Made by a program: the position numbers and the translations under genes. A DNA stretch of 64,000 nt from Chitinophaga sp. (GTDB lineage Bacteria; Bacteroidota; Bacteroidia; Chitinophagales; Chitinophagaceae), in assembly GCF_019236475.1 (NCBI RefSeq), contig NZ_JAFAIX010000004.1:682001-746000 (forward strand). The letters run 5' to 3'. The notes below the pieces were generated by a model. The model searched no databases. It saw only the letters and a list, made by a program, of their open reading frames with translations, and had not been told where the DNA came from. Positions within the stretch are counted from its first letter, which is position 1. The number at the start of each line of letters is the position of its first letter. Shown one piece after another: positions 47,303-55,125 of this stretch.

Positions 47303-48334
47303 ATGAGAAAATATGCATTCGTTTTAGTATGTCTGCTTGTGGGGGGTTTCCCTGTAAGCGGGCAGTCTCGCTGGCGCATAGTGAAGGCAGAGTTGCTCTT
47401 TGAGAATCCTCCTTTTAACAATTGTCATGCCTCCACGCTTGCTGAAGATGCCGGCGGGCGCCTGCATGTTGCCTGCTTTGGCGGAACGTATGAAGGCGCG
47501 AAGGATGTGGTAATCTGGGAGGGATTAATTCCGGCGCACGGTAGTGTTGCGCCAACTGTAGTGGCTACTGGTATTTTGCACGATACGGTTCGTTATCCGT
47601 GCTGGAATCCGGTTTTGCTACCATTGAAGAACAAGCTGGTGTTATTTTACAAGGTAGGACCTAATCCGCGGGAATGGTGGGGAATGATGAAAACTTCAGT
47701 GGATAATGGTCGTAGTTGGTCTGCTGCTATACGCTTACCTGCCAACGTAATAGGGCCTGTGAAAAATAAGGCGTTGGTGTTGGGGAGTAAGGTGCTTTGT
47801 CCGTCCAGTGTGGAAGAGGAGGGGGGCCGTTGGAGAATTCAGGTAGAACAGACGGATATGCATTTGCGCCACTGGAAGATTATCCCCATAGATACTGGTT
47901 CCTTACTGGATGTGATACAGCCAAGTGTCCTAAGCTATGGTAACGGGAAGTTGCAACTTTTGTGCAGGAGTAAACAGGGAAAGGTAGTGCAATCGTGGTC
48001 AGTGGATAGTGGAGTAACCTGGTCTTCTTTAACAGCAACATCACTACCCAATCCCAATTCAGGTACAGATGCTGTGACATTGAAAAATGGTTTGCAACTG
48101 ATTGTTTATAATCCGGACCTGCCGGGTAAGGATTGGTTTAATGGCCGTTCGCGCCTGAGAGTAGCGGCGTCCCGCGATGGAGTGAAATGGGAAGATATTG
48201 TGGTGCTGGAAGATGGAACTACAGAGGAATTCAGTTATCCGGCCATTATCCAAACCCGCGATGGCCTGGTGCATATTACATATACCTACGACCGGAAAAA
48301 TATTAAGCATGTGGTGTTGCAGGAGGAGAAATAA
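47303..48334 (+). CDS. Sialidase-like (BNR repeat) secreted protein
   Basis: A 343-aa protein from the ATG at 47303, which gives a proper signal peptide (MRKYAFVLVCLLVGGFPVSGQ); an in-frame TTG three codons upstream is less likely. Asp-box motifs of the six-bladed sialidase fold: SVDNGRSW, SVDSGVTWSS and SRDGVKWED. HASTLAEDAGGRLHVACFGG and RYPCWNPVL match the BNR_2 family of exo-sialidase-like proteins, which includes enzymes acting on other sugars, so substrate is open. It is an isolated gene, bounded on the left by tRNA relics and on the right by a tRNA-like sequence, and may be a separately acquired cassette. Confidence 0.82.
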   Translation: MRKYAFVLVCLLVGGFPVSGQSRWRIVKAELLFENPPFNNCHASTLAEDAGGRLHVACFGGTYEGAKDVVIWEGLIPAHGSVAPTVVATGILHDTVRYPCWNPVLLPLKNKLVLFYKVGPNPREWWGMMKTSVDNGRSWSAAIRLPANVIGPVKNKALVLGSKVLCPSSVEEEGGRWRIQVEQTDMHLRHWKIIPIDTGSLLDVIQPSVLSYGNGKLQLLCRSKQGKVVQSWSVDSGVTWSSLTATSLPNPNSGTDAVTLKNGLQLIVYNPDLPGKDWFNGRSRLRVAASRDGVKWEDIVVLEDGTTEEFSYPAIIQTRDGLVHITYTYDRKNIKHVVLQEEK

Positions 48335-48402
48335 ATTTTTAGGCGAGAATTTTTTGGGTTTAGAAAGCTATTTTTCTACTTCCGCGCTCCCACCACAGGA
48401 AT

Positions 48403-48474
48403 GATTTCATAGCTCAGTTGGTAGAGCCATATACTTCTAATGTATGGCCCTGGGTTCGAGTCCCAATGGGATCA
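48403..48474 (+). tRNA. tRNA-like copy of tRNA-Lys with anticodon UCU (Arg); probably decayed
   Basis: It folds as a cloverleaf: acceptor GATTTCA/TGGGATC, D arm identical to tRNA-Lys, anticodon arm ATATA-CTTCTAA-TGTAT (anticodon TCT), T arm CTGGG-TTCGAGT-CCCAA. It differs from tRNA-Lys by scattered substitutions and one deleted base in the variable loop. It has a C-A mismatch at the base of the T stem, and its upstream -7 box has decayed to TACTTCCG. A perfect terminator follows. I read it as a degenerate duplicate of tRNA-Lys, although a weakly functional tRNA-Arg cannot be excluded. Confidence 0.5.
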
Positions 48475-48486
48475 CGAAAAATTACT

Positions 48487-48522
48487 AAAGGCTTCAGAAC
48501 ACACTGTTCTGAAGCCTTTTTT
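48487..48522 (+). terminator. Terminator after the tRNA-like gene
   Basis: Perfect 14-bp arms (AAAGGCTTCAGAAC) with loop ACACT and a T-run. It shares its core and flank with the terminator at 37469. Confidence 0.85.
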
Positions 48523-48584
48523 GATTCAACATCTTATTGGGAGAAGTTGGAACGATTCTAAGTTGTTGACATACAATAAGTGAT

Positions 48585-48608
48585 TGGTTCGAGTCCCAGC
48601 AGGATTCA
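48585..48608 (+). repeat. tRNA-Lys T-arm/3'-end relic
   Basis: GGTTCGAGTCCCAGC (15 bases) is identical to the tRNA-Lys T arm, followed by AGGATTCA in place of GGGATCA. No D arm or anticodon arm precedes it in foldable form. Confidence 0.65.
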
Positions 48609-48629
48609 TTCTTACGGAAATGAATTATG

Positions 48630-48845
48630 TTATTCTCGCTTAGTGTTTTTATCAGATAGCTTTTTCATAATGTTATCAGCCGAGAGTTCGGCTAAATCGT
48701 GCATTAATTCAAGTACCTTTTGAGCTTCTTCCTCAGTTATTATAATTCCCTCTTTCGAGAAAGCTGCAATTACTTCTGAGGGCTTCACTTTATAGTCTTT
48801 ATTGTCGAATTCTGAATTTGGATATTGAAAATTGCGTTTTCCCAT
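48630..48845 (-). CDS. Small acidic/basic helical protein common in Bacteroidota mobile regions
   Basis: A 71-aa protein. It has a charged N-terminus (MGKRNFQYPNSEFDN) and a predicted helix-loop-helix with GIIITEEEAQKVLELMHDLA. That ITEEEAxKVLxxL pattern recalls short unnamed proteins often found beside integrases in Bacteroidota elements, but I cannot name a family. It marks the left end of the defence island, immediately after a tRNA relic and on the opposite strand to the defence genes. Confidence 0.6.
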   Translation of the reverse strand: MGKRNFQYPNSEFDNKDYKVKPSEVIAAFSKEGIIITEEEAQKVLELMHDLAELSADNIMKKLSDKNTKRE

Positions 48846-49269
48846 TATTCAAATGGTTTAAAAATTAAGAAGACTTATTTCCAGATAGTACATAACCACT
48901 GTAGAATATGTATTGTTGTATAGATGGTATCAATGGCGATTGTTGACGTTGTCAGGATAAAGTCGGGTGTGCATCGGATCCCGTAATTACAATGCATGTT
49001 CCTGAAACATCATGGTATTAAGATTTTTCCTCAACAGACTTGTATAGATAGAAGCAAAACTGGAAAAGCACCAATGTGACTGTTAATATGCTGATTGTCG
49101 CAGAAATACTAAAGAAGCAAAAATTAGAAAGGAGAATCTTTTTGTCAAAACATATAAATTAAAACATATTTGTTTTCTGATTTTTTCTGTTTTAATCCAT
49201 ATTAAATTGTTAGAATAGGATATTTTTTTGTATATTCATAAGTAATTGTTTGAGAATTATAAGTTTGAT
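48846..49269. other. Upstream region of the Argonaute operon
   Basis: About 420 bp, very A/T rich toward the right. It has no coding frame that I can support. It must contain the Argonaute promoter; a T-rich ATATTTTTTTG near 49219-49230 is a weak -7 candidate. Confidence 0.4.
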
Positions 49270-49767
49270 ATGCAGTTGAATTTTTTTCCTATTACAATTA
49301 ACTCCACAAAGTACAGATTAGCATCAGAGCCATATTCTGTTGAACGCTTAAAGGAATTACGCAGCAGTTACAATAAAACACATTCGTTTTTCAGGCATGA
49401 AGACAAGATTTTTATTTCGAACAAGGAAGGAAACGACGAGCGACTTTTCTCTTCTTTTGTAGATCTAAATGCGAATTCAGATGAACAAGTTACATCCTCA
49501 TTAATCAAGCATATTTTCTTCCGGACTTTCAAAGATCGGTTTAAAAACTACATCCCCGTTGATTTTTATCCATTTCGTTTTTTTTCAAGTCAGGAAAAGG
49601 ACGATATAATAAGGAGTGTGCTTCCTGACGATCTTAAGGACAGAGTGGCCTTCAAAAAAATGATAGAAGTCCAGCTTCGGCTGATAAGAAACGGTACAGA
49701 GCTGCAGTATGGTTTTGTAATTAATACCAGTCGAAATTGGGTTTTACCAAAAACTGCAAAGAATTGA
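49270..49767 (+). CDS. Prokaryotic Argonaute, N-terminal part (frame-split)
   Basis: A 165-aa product from the ATG at 49270. It encodes the N-terminal region of a long Argonaute (MQLNFFPITINSTKYRLASE at the start; TSSLIKHIFFRTFKDRF in the middle) and ends with GFVINTSRNWVLPKTAKN. The remaining domains continue in the -1 frame at about 49740, overlapping by 31 bp. Joined at the TGGG run they make one continuous protein of about 766 aa, the usual length of a long pAgo. A one-base deletion, a sequencing error or frameshifting would each explain the split. First gene of the defence island. Confidence 0.7.
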   Translation: MQLNFFPITINSTKYRLASEPYSVERLKELRSSYNKTHSFFRHEDKIFISNKEGNDERLFSSFVDLNANSDEQVTSSLIKHIFFRTFKDRFKNYIPVDFYPFRFFSSQEKDDIIRSVLPDDLKDRVAFKKMIEVQLRLIRNGTELQYGFVINTSRNWVLPKTAKN

Positions 49768-51569
49768 AGGACGAGGGATTTATCTTGGATAATCTGGAGG
49801 TACTTCATAATGATTATAACCCAGGACTGAAAGGAATATTAGAGCCTGATGATGATTTTATCGGTACATTGATACGAACAGATGGGAATGAAGCCATTAT
49901 TCATTCCAATGATGGAGAACTTAGTATTCCTTTGGATAAACTTTCCATAAGGAAAACTGGATATAATATGGGTGCGTATCTATCTTTTAGGCTTGGGGAG
50001 GAGAAATGGAATAGTATCTCAGCTCTCATCAAAAGCAAAAGGCACGAAATACTAAACAATAAAAAGGTCCATGAGGATATTTCAAAAATAGCACATTCTC
50101 TCTTTGTGGAAAAAGATGAGAGGGGAGACTATTATTTTATACAATTTCGTAATAAGGGAGAATTCAGCTTCTCGGTAAATAACCGTATGCTTGAAGTGCA
50201 AAATTCAATAAATTTAAAAGCGCCAACTTTTATTTTTGATTTTGCCCGGACACAAACTTGTCCTACCGCCGATGTAGGACTAAAAAGATATGGGCCATGG
50301 GATTCTCAGATCTTTCAGCCTAAATCCCCAACTTTTCTTTGTATTGGTCATAAAGATAATCGCGGATACTTCACATCGTTCCTTAGAAAATTGCTGGATG
50401 GAATTCCTAATTCCCAATGGTATGATTCGGGGTTACAAAAAAAGTACGAGTTTCAGAGAATTGCTATTGATGACCGCGATATTAAATCCTTTGAATGGGA
50501 TGCCTATCTGGATGTCATTAGATCACTTGAAGATACCCGTCCGGATCTTGCAATTATTGAGATACCCGCATCATTTAAATTTCAAAAAGATCAACAGAAT
50601 AATCCTTACTACAAGATCAAGGCAAAACTGTTGAAACTGGAGATTCCTGTACAGTTTATTACATCGGAGAATATGAGACAGGCCACTGATGTGGTTTTAA
50701 ACTCTATTGCATTGCAAATTTATGCGAAGCTGGGTGGTATTCCTTGGGTGTTACCGTCTAATCAGACAATAGATCGAGAATTGATTATTGGCGTTGGACA
50801 CAGTTGGGTGCGTGAGAATGCATTTAAAGGTGCTCAACAGGATCGCGTAGTCGGTTTGACCACTTTTATGGCAAGCGATGGTCAATATTTGGTAAGCAGT
50901 AAAGCAAAGGATGTTCCATTTGATGAATATTTCCAGGAATTATTAAATAATCTTAAAAGCTCGATTGATAAATTGGAGCGAGACCTTGGTTGGCAACCCA
51001 ATGATACTATACGCTTGGTTTTTCATATTTTTAAACCAATAAAGAATGTAGAATTTGATGTAATTGCTCGCTTAGTAAGCCTTTACCCTCAATATCGCAT
51101 AAACTTTGCGTTTGTGACGATTAGTAAGCATAATCCTTTCCGTCTCTTTGATGTATCACAACCTGGTACTGTTCGGGCTGATCAGGTAAAAGGAAAATAT
51201 GTGCCTGGTAGGGGAAGTAACTATAAAATCGATAACTATACTGCCGTTGTTCAGATGCTTGGAGTAAGAGAGGTTAAGTCTCCAACTCATGGTGTGAGCA
51301 ATCCAATGCAGATAAAAATTCGGCTTCCTGAAGGTCGTGCTGATACTGCTGACATAGATCGCCTAATTTTTACTGATCTTGATTATATCGTTCAACAGCT
51401 CTATTCCTTTACCTATTTGTCTTGGCGCAATTTTCTTCCTTCTGAAATTCCTGCGACGATGCTCTATTCTACGTTAATTGCGAGGTTATTATGTAGGTTG
51501 AGAAAGATTGAGGGATGGGATCCTGATAGTATAAATTTTAAACTGAAGCAAAGAAAATGGTTTCTTTAG
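49737..51569 (+). CDS. Prokaryotic Argonaute, MID and PIWI part, apparently catalytically inactive (long-B type)
   Basis: 610 codons from a TTG at 49737, which is unlikely to be a true start; it continues the preceding frame. The MID domain (YYKIKAKLLKLEIPVQFITS; SIALQIYAKLGGIPW) and PIWI domain (IIGVGHSWVRE; RLVFHIFKPIK; LIFTDLDYIVQQLYSFTYLS) are clear, and the protein ends KQRKWFL, an Argonaute-like C-terminus. At the first catalytic Asp position (GxD) the sequence has His355 (GVGHS). The second Asp region reads HIFKP around residue 430, so the DEDX tetrad is broken. Such inactive long-B pAgos use a guide to sense invaders and act through a partner effector. The next gene overlaps the 3' end by 13 bp. 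Confidence 0.85.
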   Translation: MGFTKNCKELKDEGFILDNLEVLHNDYNPGLKGILEPDDDFIGTLIRTDGNEAIIHSNDGELSIPLDKLSIRKTGYNMGAYLSFRLGEEKWNSISALIKSKRHEILNNKKVHEDISKIAHSLFVEKDERGDYYFIQFRNKGEFSFSVNNRMLEVQNSINLKAPTFIFDFARTQTCPTADVGLKRYGPWDSQIFQPKSPTFLCIGHKDNRGYFTSFLRKLLDGIPNSQWYDSGLQKKYEFQRIAIDDRDIKSFEWDAYLDVIRSLEDTRPDLAIIEIPASFKFQKDQQNNPYYKIKAKLLKLEIPVQFITSENMRQATDVVLNSIALQIYAKLGGIPWVLPSNQTIDRELIIGVGHSWVRENAFKGAQQDRVVGLTTFMASDGQYLVSSKAKDVPFDEYFQELLNNLKSSIDKLERDLGWQPNDTIRLVFHIFKPIKNVEFDVIARLVSLYPQYRINFAFVTISKHNPFRLFDVSQPGTVRADQVKGKYVPGRGSNYKIDNYTAVVQMLGVREVKSPTHGVSNPMQIKIRLPEGRADTADIDRLIFTDLDYIVQQLYSFTYLSWRNFLPSEIPATMLYSTLIARLLCRLRKIEGWDPDSINFKLKQRKWFL

Positions 51570-52444
51570 ATGAAAGAATACCTTTATTGCAAGCTTTAAA
51601 TGGCGACAATAAATTGCATGCATTTTGGAGCTTGTTAATTAATAAGTCTATTGTCTTTCAACTGGCAGTAGATAATGACTCAGAAGTAGACCAGGTTTAC
51701 TTTGGATGCATAAAGGCTATTATTGCTGATAATAAACCTGAGTTTGAGTTACATTTTAATAGACTTGCACGCAGAAGCCCTACGAGGGACGATCCACCTC
51801 CTTTTGTCTTCGATGATCTTTTGATTTATACAATTTTAGTAGGTTCTTGTATGTTTGGAGTTGGGAAAGAATGGTTAGGGAACATTCTTCGGATCCGGCC
51901 GTCATCCCCGGCAACCATTACGTTTCAGAATCTATTAAATGTTGATGTCAATCGATATGATAGTCTTCAATTTGTTATTATACCTTTTCTATACAGAAAG
52001 AACCGGTCAGTTATTTCGAATGAGATGCTAAATAATGCTTTGAATGAAATTACTTCTGCTCCTTCCTTGTTTACGGGTAATAACCTCTTCACAGCCTTGC
52101 TTGCCATGCGGTGTCATGACATAATTATTAGTATGAAAGAATACGGCAAGAATCCTCTTGATTTGCAGTTTCTTGAATACAAACCAATTTTTCTTAGACG
52201 AATAAAGATGGTTGCTAGGTTCTTACTAGCCATACTTGTATTCTGTCTTATTCATTTTTTGGTATTACTCTTAAAAAATTATCCTTCTCTTAAAGAGACA
52301 GCAGAACGATATAATACTATAGCAGGTTTATTGGGTGCGGGGGTAGCCTCTTTATTCCCCAAGTTTGTCCAAGGATGGTCCAAGGTTATACTACGTTTGA
52401 TGGGGTATCCTAAATCTTTACTTGAATCAGTTAACACAGATTAA
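51557..52444 (+). CDS. Argonaute-associated two-TM protein, candidate membrane effector
   Basis: A 295-aa protein. The start codon lies inside the Argonaute 3' end (13-bp overlap), which implies translational coupling. Residues 1-215 are a soluble helical region without a motif that I recognise. Two hydrophobic segments follow, about 218-240 (VARFLLAILVFCLIHFLVLLL) and 252-275 (NTIAGLLGAGVASLFPKF), then a short tail. Inactive long-B Argonautes are known to pair with nuclease, SIR2 or transmembrane effectors that kill or arrest the infected cell. By position and topology this fits the transmembrane class. Family membership is inferred. Confidence 0.65.
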   Translation: MVSLDERIPLLQALNGDNKLHAFWSLLINKSIVFQLAVDNDSEVDQVYFGCIKAIIADNKPEFELHFNRLARRSPTRDDPPPFVFDDLLIYTILVGSCMFGVGKEWLGNILRIRPSSPATITFQNLLNVDVNRYDSLQFVIIPFLYRKNRSVISNEMLNNALNEITSAPSLFTGNNLFTALLAMRCHDIIISMKEYGKNPLDLQFLEYKPIFLRRIKMVARFLLAILVFCLIHFLVLLLKNYPSLKETAERYNTIAGLLGAGVASLFPKFVQGWSKVILRLMGYPKSLLESVNTD

Positions 52445-52529
52445 TATATTTACTTTAATATTAATGATATAAAAATAAGTAATGTTTAATTTACTTGTCA
52501 CTGGAGAAGAAAATGCATGGTCATGAAAG

Positions 52530-53375
52530 ATGTATAGTCTGCCTAAAGAAAGATGTGTTAGATCTAGTGAATACACTCCAAAGGCTATTGCGGAAAGGCT
52601 TGGTACGTTTTCGATAGAGGCTATTGTGGAACTTAAGAGTTTTCCAAGTCTTTTTACCTACGAAGGTTTCGATGAACCACCGCTACTCGGCTGGCTCACT
52701 AATATAAAGGAAAGGTCCAACAATATTGTACTGGAATTTAAAATTGAGCAGGTAAATCCATGGATTGATGCAACACAGTTTCGTGCTATGGCCCCAGCAC
52801 TGGATATTGTCGGATGGGAATCTACCCGGACCCATTGGGCTGTGAAAGAAGTAGCCCTGATTGAAGAGCTGAAACCATATGACATAATACTTCCAGTAGG
52901 ACCAAGTAGCATTGTGCCCATTGCAAGCCCCGATCGAATCGAATTTGATGTAGCCTTTTCCTTTCCGGGAGAATCCCGGCCATACGTGGAAGCTGTGTTG
53001 AAAGAACTAAAACTGTTAATGCCGAAAATGCCAGTTTTTTACGATTTTGACTTTCAAGCATTTTTAGCACGACCAGGACTCGATGTATATCTTGCTAATA
53101 TTTACCGTAACAGGTCGAAGCTACTGGTTGTATTTTTATCGTCAGATTATCAGCGAAAACAATGGTGTGGAGTTGAATGGCGAGTAATACGTGAAGTGAT
53201 ATTTAAAAGAGAACACGATAGGGTGATGCTGATAAAAACGGATAATGGAGATGTAGAAGGTATATTGGCGACAGATGGTTACATAGATGCGAGCAGGCAT
53301 TCTCCGGAGCAAGTTGCGTACTTTATTTTTCAACGTGTCCAGGAGCTGAAGCAGTCATTAATGTCTAATCGGTAG
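52530..53375 (+). CDS. TIR domain protein
   Basis: A 281-aa protein. The C-terminal TIR domain (about 136-281) shows FDVAFSFPGESRPYVEAVL, VFYDFDFQAFLARPG, KLLVVFLSSDYQRKQWCGVE and a putative catalytic Glu216 (WCGVEWR), the residue that cleaves NAD+ in TIR NADases. The N-terminal 135 residues (YTPKAIAERLGTFSIEAIV; GFDEPPLLGWLTNIKE) are an unrecognised sensor-like domain and show no APAZ domain. The gene starts 85 bp after the membrane protein gene, on the same strand. It could be a second effector of the Argonaute module or an independent TIR defence gene. A frame at 52513 starting MHGHERCIVCLKK may reflect an altered start region. Confidence 0.8.
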   Translation: MYSLPKERCVRSSEYTPKAIAERLGTFSIEAIVELKSFPSLFTYEGFDEPPLLGWLTNIKERSNNIVLEFKIEQVNPWIDATQFRAMAPALDIVGWESTRTHWAVKEVALIEELKPYDIILPVGPSSIVPIASPDRIEFDVAFSFPGESRPYVEAVLKELKLLMPKMPVFYDFDFQAFLARPGLDVYLANIYRNRSKLLVVFLSSDYQRKQWCGVEWRVIREVIFKREHDRVMLIKTDNGDVEGILATDGYIDASRHSPEQVAYFIFQRVQELKQSLMSNR

Positions 53376-53621
53376 CTCGTTATTGTTTTGTTGTAAAAAT
53401 TAGAATTTTACATTTCTAGGCAGACAAAAAAACATTATATTACATGGTATGTGAAATTAATATGTTACTGTATCTAAAAGAGATTGCCCTAGTGAGATTT
53501 GTATTCTTTCAGAATTAATCGAGATGGTTCCACATATTATTTCATATTCTTTAAATCTACGGAGAAATCATACTGATTTTATTTCGTATTAAGCAATTAT
53601 TAAACAAAAACCTTAATCAGG

Positions 53622-54455
53622 ATGTCACTGATTGCAAAGCCTGTAAACGTAATTCATAGTAATGAATCATTTAGTGAAGATCAGATAGATGAGGATTTTT
53701 CACATTTCCAATTTACTGATTGCAGTGCCTACGAAAAGGTATTCACAAGATGTAATTTCTCCTTTTGTGTATTTCAAAGGTCGTACTTTCGGAAAGTTAG
53801 ATTTATTGAGTGCAATTTCACTGGAGCAAAATTTTTTGACAGTAACTTTAGAGATGCGAATTTTGAACGCTGTAAATTTCACTACTCTATTTGGAAATTT
53901 ACATTAATCCAGCAGAAGCAAGTTTTAAATAATTTACCTGAATGGCCCAATGTGAAGGTATTGCTTTTGCAAAACCATAAAGCAAATGCTAATTCATTTG
54001 GAGATGTTAAGGCTGTAAGAGCATACCTATCTGAAGAAATTGAAGCGAATAAAGAGCATTATAGAAGGGCGATGCTGCGCAATGAGGCGTATTACTCTAG
54101 CAAGTATTCCAAGGTGGGGCAGAAACTTACAGCTATTCGCAAATATTATGGTCTTGTAATAGACAACGTTATATGGGGGCATGGAGAAAAACCACTTCGT
54201 GTATTATTTAGCATAATACTTTTGATTTTGTTAACTGCTATACTGCAATTAGTTTTTTCAGACAATATAGAGAAGAATACGTTAGAAGGATCATTTTCAG
54301 GTTTTATGGCTTATTGTGCAAATGATGTAAAAGCGTTTATTGGAATTCAGGGAGCGGATGTCAGTGATTTCGTAAAAGGAAGTTTGATAATCTTCAGGTA
54401 TGTTGCTTTTAGTTTGTTTGTTCGAATATTGTTTAACAAGTTCTCTTGGAGATAG
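53622..54455 (+). CDS. Pentapeptide-repeat protein with C-terminal channel-like membrane segments
   Basis: A 277-aa protein. Residues about 30-95 are pentapeptide repeats (FTRCNFSFCVFQRSYF; FIECNFTGAKFFDSNFRDAN), which fold into a right-handed beta-helix. A charged helical linker follows. Two hydrophobic segments at about 192-213 (RVLFSIILLILLTAILQLVF) and 252-273, with a re-entrant-like stretch between (GSFSGFMAYCANDVKAFIGI), resemble a two-TM ion-channel-like module. One base separates its stop from the nucleotidyltransferase start, so the two are made from one transcript. I infer a membrane effector with a beta-helix sensor; it has no name that I know. Confidence 0.75.
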   Translation: MSLIAKPVNVIHSNESFSEDQIDEDFSHFQFTDCSAYEKVFTRCNFSFCVFQRSYFRKVRFIECNFTGAKFFDSNFRDANFERCKFHYSIWKFTLIQQKQVLNNLPEWPNVKVLLLQNHKANANSFGDVKAVRAYLSEEIEANKEHYRRAMLRNEAYYSSKYSKVGQKLTAIRKYYGLVIDNVIWGHGEKPLRVLFSIILLILLTAILQLVFSDNIEKNTLEGSFSGFMAYCANDVKAFIGIQGADVSDFVKGSLIIFRYVAFSLFVRILFNKFSWR

Positions 54456-54456
54456 C

Positions 54457-55125
54457 ATGCAGTTAGATAATATAGAAACCATAAGGTTGTTTGGTTCGTA
54501 TGCAAGAGGAGATTATGCACTTAATAGTGACTATGACATTTTGGTTGTGTTGAAAAATAATGAGTATGCTACTGATAATGTAAGAAAAGAAATTGAAAGT
54601 TTATTCAATCACCAAATTTCAATTTCTTGGTACAGCGTGAATAAAATCGTCGAGTTTTTTGAACAAGGACATTTGTTCGCGTGGCATTTATATTTGGAAT
54701 CTAAAGAAATTTCTTCCAGCACAGATTTTATTGACAATATTGGTACGCCAAATGAATATAGTTCTGCTGCTACTGATATCGCTTCTTTAATAGATATTTT
54801 AAGGCCAATTGAGGCAGAAGTTATTGGCACCCCGCAGAATTTGATCTATGAGGCAGGGTTGTTACACGTATGTGCCAGGAATATCGCCATGTCAGCAATG
54901 CCAATTCTTAAGAAACAGTTCGATTTTAGTGCCGATGCAGCTCTGAATTTGGATTTGGGAATTTCAAAAGCTGATTATGGTCTGTTAATTCAAAGTAGAT
55001 ATTGTAGTACCCGTGGGGTAGATCCTCCTTTTTTGATCATAGATAAGCTCCTTATGATGCAAAGACAAATCTTGGATTGGGCATTAAAAATTCTTTTAGA
55101 GATTGAAAAAATCAGTATTAAATGA
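54457..55125 (+). CDS. MNT-type nucleotidyltransferase domain protein
   Basis: A 222-aa protein from the ATG at 54457, which leaves 1 bp after the upstream stop; a start 19 codons earlier would overlap that gene. The nucleotidyltransferase motif Gly13-Ser14 with Asp25-x-Asp27 is intact (LFGSYARGDYALNSDYDILVV), so it should transfer a nucleotide to a protein or small molecule. The C-terminal 130 residues are helical (PQNLIYEAGLLHVCARNIAM; LMMQRQILDWALKIL) and resemble the regulatory helices of HEPN/KNTase-like proteins. It overlaps the next gene by ATGA. It may AMPylate a neighbour or act as an antitoxin-like controller of the pentapeptide membrane protein. Confidence 0.8.
   Translation: MQLDNIETIRLFGSYARGDYALNSDYDILVVLKNNEYATDNVRKEIESLFNHQISISWYSVNKIVEFFEQGHLFAWHLYLESKEISSSTDFIDNIGTPNEYSSAATDIASLIDILRPIEAEVIGTPQNLIYEAGLLHVCARNIAMSAMPILKKQFDFSADAALNLDLGISKADYGLLIQSRYCSTRGVDPPFLIIDKLLMMQRQILDWALKILLEIEKISIK

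Noticed and set aside
48585..48608. Second complete tRNA after the UCU copy
   Set aside because: Only the T arm and part of the acceptor 3' strand are present; no foldable D or anticodon arm precedes them.
49737..49767. Canonical programmed -1 frameshift site in the Argonaute gene
   Set aside because: No X-XXY-YYZ heptamer is in the zero frame at the overlap (the GGGTTTT run is out of register) and no obvious downstream pseudoknot was seen.
49270..53375. SPARTA-type short Argonaute/TIR-APAZ system
   Set aside because: The Argonaute has a long N-terminal region (about 766 aa when joined) and the TIR protein shows no APAZ domain and is not adjacent to the Argonaute gene.
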